From Sphaerosporella brunnea (lineage: Eukaryota; Ascomycota; Pezizomycetes; Pezizales; Pyronemataceae): 19,702 nt of DNA. The stretch covers positions 1-19,702 of the forward strand of contig VXIS01000534.1 of assembly GCA_008704415.1 (NCBI GenBank), given 5' to 3'. A model generated the notes under the pieces. The model was not told where the DNA came from. It did no database searches and saw only the letters and a program-made list of their open reading frames with translations. The position numbers were made by a program, and so were the translations under genes. Shown in pieces: positions 1 to 8,485 of the stretch. Each line of letters starts with the position of its first letter. The stretch's first letter is position 1.

Positions 1-908
1 GATGTGGGAACCAAGACCGTTGAGGATTAATAGCCGCTTATCGCCGCGCTTGATATGCTTCAGGCTGTAAGGATGATAGATTCGGGCTATACACTCGACC
101 TCGTTGGCAACGCGCCAAAGTTGCAGCAGTGCCTCCACCCCCAGCCAAACAAAACCAGCAGATCCTCACTGCTAAGTTCACTACCCTTCGCGCATGCGCC
201 GTGTTCACAACTTGGTTCTCGTCGTGTGCAGATTCCGTTCAATGAGACACGGACAATAGAAGTGTCCTGCACCCTGGTTGAGGCTACTGCTGCTCCTCCG
301 GCTCCCGTTTGGCTTCTTCGGTGCCAGATCGGGTTCGCATACGCCGCGAAATGGAACACCAACGCGCTCTTCCAGCCCATCCAATTGTTGCCGAAGTGGA
401 TGAGGATTGTAGTGATTGGCAGCTCCACGCTAAGCTTCTTTCTGGAGGGAAAGCGTTTCTCCGTGACGGTGATTCGGTCCAACTCTAAGACTCATGTGTG
501 CGTTTGTTGCGCGGCTTGCTCTCGGACACGATGAAAAACTCCGCAGAAGTGTTGTGCCAGAACATGACTCAGATTTTGTTGTCACAGGACGCTGCTTGGT
601 TCGTCTCAATTGTACACGCAAAACGTAGGAAACACATATGATGACCGGTATTGCGTATCGTTTCAATCTGTTTTTTTAATATCCAACAAGGAACTGACCC
701 TGTAGATTGAACCCGTTTTTCAGAGAACACGGTCCCACTCCACCAGGACGTCTTGCTAGTCAGTATGTACTCTCGTGGCGAAATGCGCACACGAACCCCG
801 TCATCAAGGATGTAGACACTGTTGTCAAACACCATGATCCAGGAGTTGACACCTTCAACCATGGCACGTGGTGCATCAGCTGCATGGTGTTGTCTTCCCA
901 ACAGGACC
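1..908 (+). other. Unassigned region with weak decayed coding signal
   Basis: No gene can be named here. Plus-strand frame 3, roughly 100 to 660, reads as a protein-like string interrupted by several in-frame stops; coherent pieces include QILTAKFTTLRACAVFTTW near 155-215 and LCQNMTQILLSQDAAWFVS near 550-610. That suggests an old broken gene, but no family is recognised. Open frames on both strands overlap it with no clear codon preference. It runs directly into the satellite array at 909. Confidence that anything here was once coding is low. Confidence 0.2.
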
Positions 909-1603
909 ACCATCTATGGGGGGATAAATATCAGAGGAGAGGGAGAACGAGCGTCTTTTGGTCCACTATATTTGCAAGTTTGAGCTCTTTCCATCAAGAG
1001 TAACAGCCTCCAGCTATTTTTTACCCAGGGAGCCATAGAACCTCCGCGGGTCCAACCTACAAAAAAACCATCTATGGAGGGATAAATCTGACAACTGTGG
1101 GAGAGAAAGCGTCCTTTAATGCGCTATATTTGCGAGTTTGAACTCGTTCAATTGAGATTTGCAGCTTCCAGCTATTTTTAACCCGAGGACGCCATGGGAC
1201 CACCGCGGGTCCACCCTACAAGACCACGATCTATAAGGTGATAAATCTGAGAACAGAGTAAAAGAGCTTTGTTTACTGCCCTATATTTGCGAGTTTGAAC
1301 TCATTCAAATTGAGAGTAACAGCTTCCAGCTATTCTTGATCCGGACAAGCCATAAGCCGCCTGCGGGGCCACAACACACAACAACCATCTCTGGGGGGAT
1401 AAATCTGACAACAGAGGGAGAAAGGGCGTCCTTTAATGCTCTATATTTGCACGTTTGAGCTCATTCCATGGAGAGTAACAGCTTCCAGCTATTCTTGACC
1501 CGGACACGCCATAGGACGTCTGCGGGGCCATGCCACACCACAACCATCTGTGGGGCGATAAATCTGACAACAGAGGGAGGAAGAGCGTCCTTGAATGCTC
1601 TGT
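909..1603. repeat. 158/159-bp tandem satellite, about 4.4 copies
   Basis: Units begin at the motif ACCATCTATGG or close variants at 909, 1067, 1226, 1384 and 1543, spaced 158, 159, 158 and 159 bases. Each unit holds a GATAAATCTGACAACAGAGG block, a CTATATTTGCGAGTTTGA block, an AACAGCTTCCAGCTATT block and a GC-richer CCGCGGGTCCA or CTGCGGGGCCA block. The last unit is cut after GAATGCTCTGTA near 1603. Copies have diverged by substitution and by one or two bases of length. The unit is close to nucleosome length, as in many satellites, but no function can be read from it. Confidence 0.92.
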
Positions 1604-2154
1604 AACAAAAGGCTAGAGCAAAAGCTCTGCTCGACGAAGCGTCAGGCTCCGCTCGGTTCTGCTCGAGGCGTGAGCCTTTAACTCGAGTCGGTCCGCATGG
1701 TTACCAATATGCGTCCGACCATCAGCGTCTGGATTCAGGTTTGGAGGCTGAATCTGACTCCAACTCACGCATTCCAATATCGCCAACTCCCTCCCTGCGG
1801 TGGTAAAATGGATTCAACGCCTCACCTAGGTTGGGTCTGCAGTCGCACTAGTGTAGTGAGATCACGGTAATGCAGTTGAGCATCGCCACTCCGATCTCGC
1901 TTGCTTTGTTGATTGGTCGGCTGCCCCACTTCCCGTCGAACACCTACTGCTCAGGGTGAACACACCACTTCCTACCGTCGCACCTACCCAAGCACAGTCC
2001 TCTCCGATTAGAATAAACCACAATGAACCTTGCACAAAGCACTATCCGGTCATCCCTCGGTAATCCTGCATAATTACGGAAAAAAAAAAGTCAAATTCCA
2101 GCCTTCATCACCTAAACGGCGTGGTAAACACCGCCTGGCAGTTGCGCGTGCGGC
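1604..2154. other. Unassigned spacer with a small imperfect hairpin
   Basis: No gene is supported. Just after the satellite, AAAGGCT at 1608-1614 pairs with AGCCTTT at 1673-1679, and AGAGC-AAAA-GCTCT at 1615-1628 forms a small perfect hairpin; the intervening sequence is rich in GCTCGA-like motifs, which also mark the ends of the hAT elements further along. A run of ten A bases lies near 2080. Nothing else stands out. Confidence 0.4.
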
Positions 2155-2864
2155 ATGTGGCAGTGCGGTGAACTTCTTCGCAGGATAAGCGACAGGATAG
2201 TGCTGATTGGAGTGCATAACAGTAGGCGAAGTTGGCATGCCAGTGATTGTATGGGCATGATATTACGCGTAGCTCACATAAGAGTGATACCATGTACCAG
2301 ACATTGCACCGAGGTTACGCCAGGATTCCGCCAAGATTACATTGGAGTACCCCATCTACTTGACTATAACACATACCGCTATCTGGTGAAATACAGAGTT
2401 CCCGAGATCTCGATTGCAACCAAAAAGGTGAATTCAGACGTCGGGCGCACAAACTCAATCGCTGAGGGCCACGATGGTGGTGATGACTCGCGGGTGCCGG
2501 CTGTGAGCTCACGATCAAATGCCGCGACGTGCAATCCTCAACAGCATGCAATCCTTCATAGCATACAGTCCTCTACAGCATCACATCCCTTCGCAAACTG
2601 CGGGCTGCAAACATCCGACCGCCAGGGTTGTCAATAGTCCGGCCGCTCGCCAGGTCAAACCGGGCCCCACGGAGTGGGTCAGGTCGTGCAGGTGATCTGG
2701 CAAGCCTGACAGGTTCGAGCCGGCAAAAGAAAAACTTGGGTATCTGATAGGTGCCCGCTGGTGACCGGTACCCTGAGAGAAGGTCGGGTCGGTCATTGTG
2801 CCGAATGCGGCGCCACTACAAGGGCTGATCATACGGTTTTAGCCGCAGCTAGAGCGTCAACCGC
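2155..2864. other. Unassigned region with an uninterrupted 160-codon frame
   Basis: An open plus-strand frame runs from about 2155 to 2637, starting at a non-ATG codon. Its composition is not convincing, it ends in a minisatellite at 2531-2581, and I recognise no motif, so I do not call it a gene. From 2640 to 2864 the sequence is GC-rich without a coding signal. A GGTTCGAGCC string at 2709 resembles a polymerase III B box, but no partner A box or tRNA fold is visible. Confidence 0.3.
2531..2581. repeat. 17-bp minisatellite, 3 copies
   Basis: Three consecutive 17-base units begin at 2531, 2548 and 2565: GCAATCCTCAACAGCAT, GCAATCCTTCATAGCAT and ACAGTCCTCTACAGCAT. A degraded fourth begins at 2582. 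Simple tandem duplication; no function inferred. Confidence 0.8.
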
Positions 2865-3448
2865 AATCAACAGACTAGTCGATCCACACCAAAAACAGCA
2901 ACTTGAACACGGGTCGGAATAAAACGGAGCGAAACTGCTGACCGTTTGCTCACAAATCACGCGCTTGAACCCAAAGACTATCGCTCACAGGAGAGCAGGA
3001 ATGAAACGGAGCGGAACTGCGGATGTTTGGCTCACCAAACACACCGTTAAACCGAAAGTCAGCAGCTCAGGCGAGAGTCCGGATACGGCGGAGCGGAAAT
3101 GCTGATCTGGTATATGACGCGGGTTTTCAAATTCATCAGGTTGTGCGTATGCGAAGTCACTTGGAACAGCGGGCAGCAGAGATGGAGGGGTTGCTAGAGG
3201 TTGTTCAGGTTGTTGGATCTGTATCTCGCGTTCATGTTTCTTTCCTTGATGTATGTGTAACCAAAAAACTACAGATACCTGGTGGGCCCGCCGGGCGCCG
3301 GGTCCTTCTGGGCCCGGCGGGTGCCCGTAGGCGCCTGGGTCTCGGTCCAAAAAGCCTGGTCCAAACGGGCCGTGATTTCAAAAGCCCGTTTCAATCATGC
3401 AGGTTCGGGCCGCGTTCAAAGCCGGACTGGCCGGACTTTTGACCGCCC
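2865..3448 (+). repeat. Dispersed repeat family, copy A (82-bp units plus hairpin tail)
   Basis: This copy matches 13792-14320 in the same orientation. The left part contains 82-bp tandem units, marked by GCGRAA(A/C)TG boxes at 2929, 3011 and 3093, each followed in the full units by a G(C/G)TCAC segment. The right part, about 3265-3448, is the better conserved: an ACTACAG entry, a GC-rich hairpin at 3293-3326, an AAAAAGCCTGGTCCAAACG box and a shared terminal GGACTTTTGACCGCCC. Both copies lose similarity immediately after GACCGCCC. No long ORF is shared and no poly(A) tail or clear target duplication is visible, so the class (SINE-like, MITE-like or other) is open. Confidence 0.85.
3293..3326 (+). 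other. GC-rich hairpin in repeat copy A
   Basis: GGGC at 3293-3296 pairs with GCCC at 3323-3326; inside, GCCGGGTCC at 3297-3305 pairs with GGGCCCGGC at 3310-3318 around a TTCT loop, leaving GGGT as a 3'-side bulge. In copy B the outer arm is GAGC/GCTC, a compensatory G-C to A-T change. This favours a maintained fold in RNA or single-stranded DNA, although two sequences give only one informative pair. Confidence 0.65.
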
Positions 3449-4866
3449 TGGACTGCGCGTACGCGTTCGCCCGACTGGTGTCCACTTGGGGTGGCTGTCC
3501 GCCTCATGACAAATCTTCGTTTCCGATGTGAGAGTATGGATCCGGCGTCTGTGAGTCCGGCCTCGCGTATCAGTAGCCTGGACTCCGTCGTTGGCAGGGC
3601 ACCCGTCACGGCTGTGACCTGGCGGTTGAAGATGTTTTGCCCCTGTCCCTCCCACCACAACTCGGGTCCGTACAGTGCCATGGACAGAACCGCGGCGATT
3701 TCGATGTGCCGTTCGTTTTCGGGTGTCAAGCCCAGCTGTCCGGTCAGCCCGTTAATCCGGACCTCAGCTGCCTTGGCCTTGCCTAGTTATACGGTGTGAT
3801 GGTGGCGGCAAAAGCTTGTAGGTGCCTTCTTTCCCCTCCACAGTTTGGAAAAGCCCGGGCAGGTAGATAGCGACAATGATTGGTGAGATGGGTGAATCCT
3901 ACGGTAGGCCCCACCAGATGGCTATGAGATCTCCTGGTTGTCGTTCCACCTGCATTCTGACCAGTATGTCTTCCATCAAAGAGGACACTCACCTGATGAT
4001 GCTGTGTGGGGCCTCGAGAGCAGGACCCTGCGGATCAGAAAGCGCCTTTGACATCCATGATCATAACGCGAACAGGTTGTTGTGAGTTCAAGGCCTCCTG
4101 CACGTTGTCCATGAGAACTGCGACTGCATTCACTGCAGCTTGTCTTGTTCTTTCCTGCCGGCCGCCACTTGCCGGCCTCCACCCTGATGCGATTTCCACC
4201 CCAGACGCACCGAGCTTGTCCGGTCGCGTGAATGGTCTAGCATGTTTGTTGAGGAACCTGTTGACGGCGTCGGTAATCGATGAAACTTCCACGTCCAGGT
4301 GGTGGATGCGTACTGCGTCTCAGCAGTGGCTAGGTTCGCCAAGTTGTCTCGGCCTCTTCTTGTTGCTCTTGGTCATGCCTTGGATGTCCCAGCCTTGACC
4401 CATGTGTTCTTACTGTTTGACGTACCAGTGGGGCCCCAACAGGTGCTGTTGCTGTTGACGTCGCCTGCGAGAAAGCATCCCTTGAGAGCCTAACCTGAGG
4501 CCATCTTGAGAGGCGGCTAGGTCGCCTGCCGACGATCGCCTGGCCTTGTAAGTCATATTGTACCTGGTTGTATATGTTGACGATTCTACACTTGGACCCC
4601 AGCTTGGTGGTAAAATCAATCGCCACTACGTCTGCGTCGGCGTTTGTCGTCGGGTACCTCCAAATGGCGAACTGGTGTCTGCAGTCGCTTCGTGTAGCGG
4701 CTCGGGTTATGCCGGAGCCGTGGATGGGTCTGTATTGCGGTGCTTCTTGTGTCAGTGCTGGATCAGTCTTGTCTAGCATCGCAATTGCAGCATGAGGTAG
4801 CAGCACAGAGCTGGACCTGTACGGTTCGAATGACGGGGTTTGTTGTTTCATTGTATTGACCACCAC
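3449..4866 (-). pseudogene. Tad1-type LINE ORF2 fragment (endonuclease to RT)
   Basis: Read on the minus strand this is a decayed ORF2 of a Tad1/I-superfamily non-LTR retrotransposon. In order: an endonuclease part with HGSGITRAA (about 4700), IVNIYNQVQ (about 4555) and GDVNSNSTCWGPTGT (about 4430), matching the family GDxNxxxxxWG block; RT motif A as MIMDVKGAF (about 4035-4060); the PQGSP block as GLP-stop-DSPISPI near 3880-3900, where a CAG-to-TAG change is the simplest reading; then ALYGPELWWEGQ (about 3650-3680), NRQVTAVTGALPTT (about 3590-3635) and LIREAGL..ILSHRKRRFVMR (about 3500-3575). Pieces lie in different frames, so frameshifts are present. The YADD catalytic box between the PQGSP region and the late RT is missing, as are RNase H and the C-terminal zinc knuckle. 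The left limit coincides with the end of the dispersed repeat at 3448. Non-functional. Confidence 0.9.
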
Positions 4867-4918
4867 GGGGCGGGGAGTGATGGCCAGTGACGATACTCTG
4901 CGCGTGGGGTCGCCGCGG

Positions 4919-5370
4919 TTGGTTTTACCTGGCTGAAGAACGATCGAACCAGGCTTGGAACATCAATGACCCCAGTGTGGCCATCCATCATCGGAAATGT
5001 GGTCGCAGGAAACACGCAAAACGTCATTATCCAGCAGTACGGCCAGCCAGGCAACAACTACTGGCCGCCGCCGCCGCAGCAGCAGCAGCAGAAGCCACCC
5101 CTGCACAACCGCCTGCTACTCACCCCGCCACCCCCTCTACCCCGGCCGGCAATTGTCGCCGCGGGGATTTTACCTGGTTTTGGAACGATCGACCCATGCA
5201 GATCAATAACAGCAACATGTGGAACATCAACATCACCGGGCCCATCATCGGAAATGTGGTGGCTGGAAACGGACCAAACGTCGTAATCCAGCAGTTCGGC
5301 CAGCCAGGCAACAACTTCTGGCCGCCGCGGAGGCAGCAGGGCCCGCCGCCACCGAAGCAGCAGCCACTGT
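4919..5370 (+). repeat. 257-bp tandem duplication of a coding segment
   Basis: Two copies lie head to tail: both begin with a GATTTTACCTGG-like box (about 4920 and 5165), continue through GAACGATCGA, and share CATCATCGGAAATGTGG at 4986 and 5243, giving a period of 257 bases. The second copy ends near 5370. A CCG/CAG microsatellite at about 5063-5093 lies in the first copy. Because 257 is not a multiple of three, the two protein repeats fall in different frames. Confidence 0.85.
4966..5160 (+). pseudogene. First copy of a Gly/Asn/Gln-rich repeat ORF segment
   Basis: In plus frame 1 the segment reads IIGNVVAGNTQN followed by VIIQQYGQPGNNYWPP, then a Gln/Pro run encoded by the CCG/CAG microsatellite. 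The next copy has nearly the same protein sequence in another frame. Most nucleotide differences between the copies are synonymous or conservative (GTC/GTG, GCA/GCT, Tyr/Phe twice), so the peptide seems to have been under selection after duplication. The frame has no good start codon and joins no downstream frame without a shift, so this is best treated as a broken copy. Function unknown. Confidence 0.45.
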
Positions 5371-5447
5371 CTCCCGGTGCACCTGCGCACGATGGCCAAT
5401 ATGGCCAGGGTGTACGAGGTGCACCCGGTCCTGTACATGTCCAGTGA
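5196..5447 (+). CDS. Small Asn/Gly/Gln-rich ORF with IIGNVVAGN motif
   Basis: Eighty-three codons from ATG 5196 to the stop at 5445-5447. The N-terminal part is Asn-rich (MQINNSNMWNINITG), followed by IIGNVVAGNGPNVVIQQFG and QPGNNFWPP, then a Pro/Gln/Gly tail. The Gly/Asn/Gln composition and alternating hydrophobic residues recall, loosely, short fungal amyloid-signalling motifs; this is inference from pattern only. The last 56 bases overlap the start of the 5392 ORF in another frame, so the two may be parts of one frameshifted or spliced gene. I do not recognise a family. Confidence 0.4.
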   Translation: MQINNSNMWNINITGPIIGNVVAGNGPNVVIQQFGQPGNNFWPPRRQQGPPPPKQQPLSPGAPAHDGQYGQGVRGAPGPVHVQ

Positions 5448-6084
5448 TAAGACAATGTTGTACAAGTTTGTGGATCGGTTGTTCCGATATGCCACGCAGA
5501 ACGCGGATGCTGCCTGGTACTGTGCGCTGCCTCCGGCCTTCCCCAACCAAACACCACTCGAGGTGAGTGTTCGGTGGATCCTCCCTCCTGGTGCCCCTGG
5601 TGCGGCTGCTCCTAATCCTCCGCCTGCGAACTCCACCACCACTATTTCTTCTCCGAGTCCCACTCCGACGACTGCCCGTGCTTTTACTCCCTCCGACAAC
5701 GCCGACGCCGCCGTGGCCGACAGGATAGCCGCTGCCACCGACAGAATTACCGCCGCCGCCGCAAATATTACCGGCGTCTCAACCGCCACCTCAATTGCCC
5801 CCGCCCCAGCCATCACCATCGCGACAGACACGGGCTCCGCTATTACCATGGTGTGGACGAAGGGCAAAATCGACAGCATGGATGCGACACTGAACGCTCT
5901 AGCGACAAGGTCGAACGTCCGTCAAGCCCACCACCACCATTTCTCCTCTGAGTCGCACTCCGGTGCGAACGGTGAGAGTTGCAACGCCGGGGAGTTTCAG
6001 TTCCTGGTTCGGCCGGGACTGATGTGGATGGACCTAGCCACGCTATGGCCCATACCCGTGACGTCCCGGCGAACCAGCTGGTAG
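5392..6084 (+). CDS. Unrecognised Ala/Thr/Pro-rich ORF
   Basis: ATG 5392 (context ACGATGGCC) opens 230 codons ending at TAG 6082-6084. The first 60 residues look globular, with YKFVDRLFRYATQNADAAWY; the middle is low-complexity Pro/Thr/Ser, followed by an Ala-rich, probably helical stretch (ADAAVADRIAAATDRITAAA) and a short His run near 5935. A GTGAGT at about 5563 could be a splice donor, but no acceptor is decisive. From about 5980 the plus frame 3 reads more like protein than the annotated frame, so the true 3' end may lie in that frame after a frameshift or intron. A 273-codon minus-strand frame over the same bases looks like an antisense shadow. Host gene or remnant of a mobile element; unresolved. 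Confidence 0.4.
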   Translation: MANMARVYEVHPVLYMSSDKTMLYKFVDRLFRYATQNADAAWYCALPPAFPNQTPLEVSVRWILPPGAPGAAAPNPPPANSTTTISSPSPTPTTARAFTPSDNADAAVADRIAAATDRITAAAANITGVSTATSIAPAPAITIATDTGSAITMVWTKGKIDSMDATLNALATRSNVRQAHHHHFSSESHSGANGESCNAGEFQFLVRPGLMWMDLATLWPIPVTSRRTSW

Positions 6085-6240
6085 GAGGCAGCTGGCTGTT
6101 TGAGCAGAGGCACCATGGGGACCTGCAAACTCGGTGTACCCTTGACTGGGCGGTGGCGGCCAATGGCTTCCCTGACAACCCGGACGAGTTGGAGAGGATG
6201 CTGTGGCATTATGCCAATTTCGCCCAGCCCTGCAGACAAT
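5979..6240 (+). pseudogene. Probable 3' continuation of the 5392 gene in another frame
   Basis: Plus frame 3 reads as ordinary protein here: AHTRDVPANQLVGGSWLFEQ, then TLDWAVAANGFPDNPDELER and MLWHYANFAQPCRQL. It overlaps the tail of the 5392 ORF for about 100 bases. The protein-like signal stops at a run of ten T bases (6246-6255) followed by a G-rich tract. The simplest reading is one gene broken by a frameshift or joined by a small intron near 5980. No family is recognised. Confidence 0.35.
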
Positions 6241-6724
6241 TGCGATTTTTTTTTTGTTTACATGGGCGGTTGTGGATGGGGGGGAGGATGGGTGTTAGGG
6301 CGGGTGGAGGGGGGGTCGGGAATAGGGCGGGTGGAAGGAATTTCATCTGTTTTTCAAGGGCGGTGGTGGACGGTTGGGGAGGAGCGGAATCGTTAAGGCT
6401 GTAAAGGTTCTGTCTTGTCCTTGGGTGTCCGTTCCTTCATTCCCAACTGCTGCAAACGGGCTGAGTTTTGAGGCATTCGTGGATGTCTTCTGGTGGATGG
6501 CAGCCGGTCCTGTTTTCCCTGTGCTAGTAACCCCGGTGCTGAAGCGGCAGTAGAGGTGTCGCTATACTGGTATATGTCCCATAGATTCGATCCGGAATCG
6601 AAGCCTTCTGGATATGCTACCCCTTCGGCAGAGCCGACTACTGAGGCCTGCGCCTCTTCTAAGGAAAAGCACTAAGCAAATCGCACCAAATTGTAAAAGC
6701 GCACCAAGGAAAAGACAGTCTCAT
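6241..6724. other. Unassigned spacer with a strongly G-rich tract
   Basis: A T-run at 6246-6255 is followed by a G-rich segment (6264-6387) with many runs of three to seven G bases on the plus strand, able in principle to form G-quadruplexes. The rest shows no gene on either strand that I can support. Confidence 0.6.
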
Positions 6725-6990
6725 ACCAGGATGTCTCTATCCGGCCATGCTCCGGCTTTGGTAGTGTTTAGGAAGTCATCACGGCCTCCGTACACCTATC
6801 ATCCGCAAGCAGAGCAGAGGTGGCCGTCTCTGGCCAGCACTTCCGCCCTCCTCCCTTCGTCGCCTCCGGGGCCCTCCTCCTGAGGACCCGTTGCTCGTCC
6901 TTCCGCCTCTTACATATCTCAGTGGTTTTCGGCCCGCCGCTCAAGTGCACAAGCGCGCCTGCGAGGTGTAGAGCACGTGCGAGGAGCCAA
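6725..6990 (-). pseudogene. Tad1-type LINE ORF2 C-terminal fragment
   Basis: On the minus strand this is the extreme C-terminus of a LINE ORF2: EICKRRKDEQRVLRRRAPEA is a degraded version of the post-zinc-knuckle segment seen at about 19110 (CRRWRNEQMTLWKVV), followed by LLADDRCTEAVMT, which matches LLADECCIEAVMA in the plus-strand copy at 19220-19250. A frameshift then leads to FLNTTKAGAW PDRDI, the counterpart of FLSSTSVGRWLNRA. The zinc-knuckle cysteines upstream are mostly lost. It is a separate insertion from the fragment at 3449-4866 and typical of 5'-truncated LINE copies. Confidence 0.75.
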
Positions 6991-7140
6991 GCGCACCATG
7001 ATGGCCAGACAAAACAATTCAATAGTTTTCAATGGGCAGTTAGACTACGAGCTAGTAGAACGGAGCAGCACCAAGGGACAGGCCTGGGAGCGAGAGATGG
7101 GCGGGAATAGTCTGGCAGCTTGGAGGCCGAGTCTCAGGCC

Positions 7141-7267
7141 CCTATAAAAGGGCCCGTCTGGTCAATCCCTCGAGGGTCCTCCAGATCGCCAGCACCGCCC
7201 CTCGTCCTCGCATCCTCGCTCCTCTGTTCTTTCACTCTTCTTCTCAGTCAAACCACTCCAATTAACA
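7141..7267 (+). promoter_or_regulatory. TATA box and CT-rich leader of the gag-like gene
   Basis: CCCCTATAAAAGGGCC at 7139-7154 contains a canonical TATA box. About 30 to 120 bases downstream the leader is pyrimidine-rich (CCTCTGTTCTTTCACTCTTC and onward), and the ATG at 7268 sits in ACAATGG. This is the usual layout of a fungal polymerase II promoter and 5' leader, here probably the internal promoter of the retroelement. Confidence 0.65.
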
Positions 7268-8368
7268 ATGGTTCTCACTTTCGCAACCCCTGCCCCCCCG
7301 GCCCAAACCACTGCTTCTATCAGTGACTAAGACGAGGTGGACTCCAGCGACGATCCAGACCTCACAGATGTTTCCGAACTGGAGCATCAGCTTGCAGGCA
7401 CGGTCAACGAACCAACCTCCGAGCAGCGCACTCAGGGTCCTCTGCCTGTTTTCCCGATATCCTCCGCTTCGGCCCCCGTCGGCGACAATGCTGTAGTCAC
7501 CGTACCAATGGCGTTCCTCACCACAATGACCAATACTATGAATGCCCTCACTACGCACCTTGGTACGCTCCAGGAGTCCCACAGCGCTCAAGCGCAACCT
7601 ACTCAAGGTATACCTCCACCTCCTCCCCCTCCTGATCACCCGCTGGTTCAGTCCGTACGCAACCGCTGGCCAGCGATCGACCCCGTCCACCTTCAGGAAA
7701 TCCTGGAGCACCGCTTCAAGGTGGAGAACTTTTTAAAACTCAACGCTTCGTTTGTCTACACTGCGGACCGCCATCTGGAAAACATCACACTGGGGTCATT
7801 TGAAATACCGACGACATCACGCAACGTTGAAATAGACGAGTATTAAGGTATTACCCAACTGTTGAAGCCGCTTGCCGTCTATGCGGATATTCTCCTTGAA
7901 TAAGCCCCACTGGGAATCAGGGACGAGCTAAGCTCCGCTCTCCTCTAATACATGCACTATCTCCTAGACTTAAATGAGCGCTGCACATGGCACTCTGTAC
8001 GCCTTTACCACTTCTCCTTCCATCGGAGAAGGGTGTTCCAGAGTGTCTATGACTACGAGGGATGGAGGAAGTTCAGCGACCCGGAACTTAATCATCTCTT
8101 GTCGTGTCGTGTTGCCGCTCAGGGGACCAAGCGACCTGTTAATGGCCCCACTTGAGGTCCGCCAGCCAAACGAACATCAAGGACTGCTACGCCCTCCGAA
8201 TCTGTTTCCTTGCCGCTACAAAGAATTTTTGGCGCCTGCCGCCGCCACAATCGTGGATTCTGTGCCGCTGGCACTAAGTGCAGATACAGGTACGCACTCC
8301 GCTTCGGCTTGCCTGCAGGCACAATAGGGGTTACAGGGGGATGTAAAGGCAAGGCGGCCAGGGCTTGA
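7268..8368 (+). pseudogene. Gag-like gene of a tyrosine-recombinase retroelement
   Basis: From ATG 7268 one frame can be followed to TGA 8366, about 366 codons, with internal stops at 7328 (TAA), 7844 (TAA), 7901 (TAA), 7946 (TAA) and 8153 (TGA) and no evident frameshift. Order: Ser/Asp-rich N-terminus (VDSSDDPDLTD), a Pro run (about 7612-7635), a helical region with DHPLVQSVRNRWPAID and HRFKVENFLKL, then ITQLLKPLAVYADILLE and LLDLNERCTWHSVRLYHFSF, the block I associate with the gag-like first gene of fungal DIRS/Ngaro-like elements, and near the end CRRHNRGFCAAGTKCRYRY, a Cys-x7-Cys-x5-Cys-x3-His-type zinc knuckle with the His now Tyr. The stops fit transition decay (for example CAA to TAA). 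The recombinase relic follows in the same frame. The family assignment is from memory of the block, not from a search. Confidence 0.72.
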
Positions 8369-8485
8369 AGGCTTTGCACATGTAAATTCCGAGACGGCCG
8401 TCTCAGAATTCAATTATTTGTACAGTAGCAGCCGCCGCTCAAATGAAAAACCACCAAATCCAAAATACTCTCCATCTCTGCTTAA

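Noticed and set aside
55..534. 159-codon plus-strand frame near the window start
   Set aside because: Starts at a chance ATG-type codon, low-complexity Cys/Arg end, and a different frame shows the more protein-like pieces.
909..1603. CRISPR-like repeat array
   Set aside because: Unit length of 158/159 with similarity across the whole unit and no unique spacers; the context is eukaryotic.
2700..2760. tRNA or SINE promoter suggested by GGTTCGAGCC
   Set aside because: No A box at the right distance and no cloverleaf could be drawn.
5058..5879. 273-codon open frame on the minus strand
   Set aside because: Its Val/Ala/Gly-rich composition and poly-Cys/poly-Gly end arise from the antisense of a CCG/CAG and Ala/Thr-rich plus-strand region; the plus strand shows synonymous change between duplicated units.
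7262..7711. 149-codon frame on the minus strand
   Set aside because: Antisense to the gag-like gene, which has promoter, start and recognisable blocks on the plus strand.
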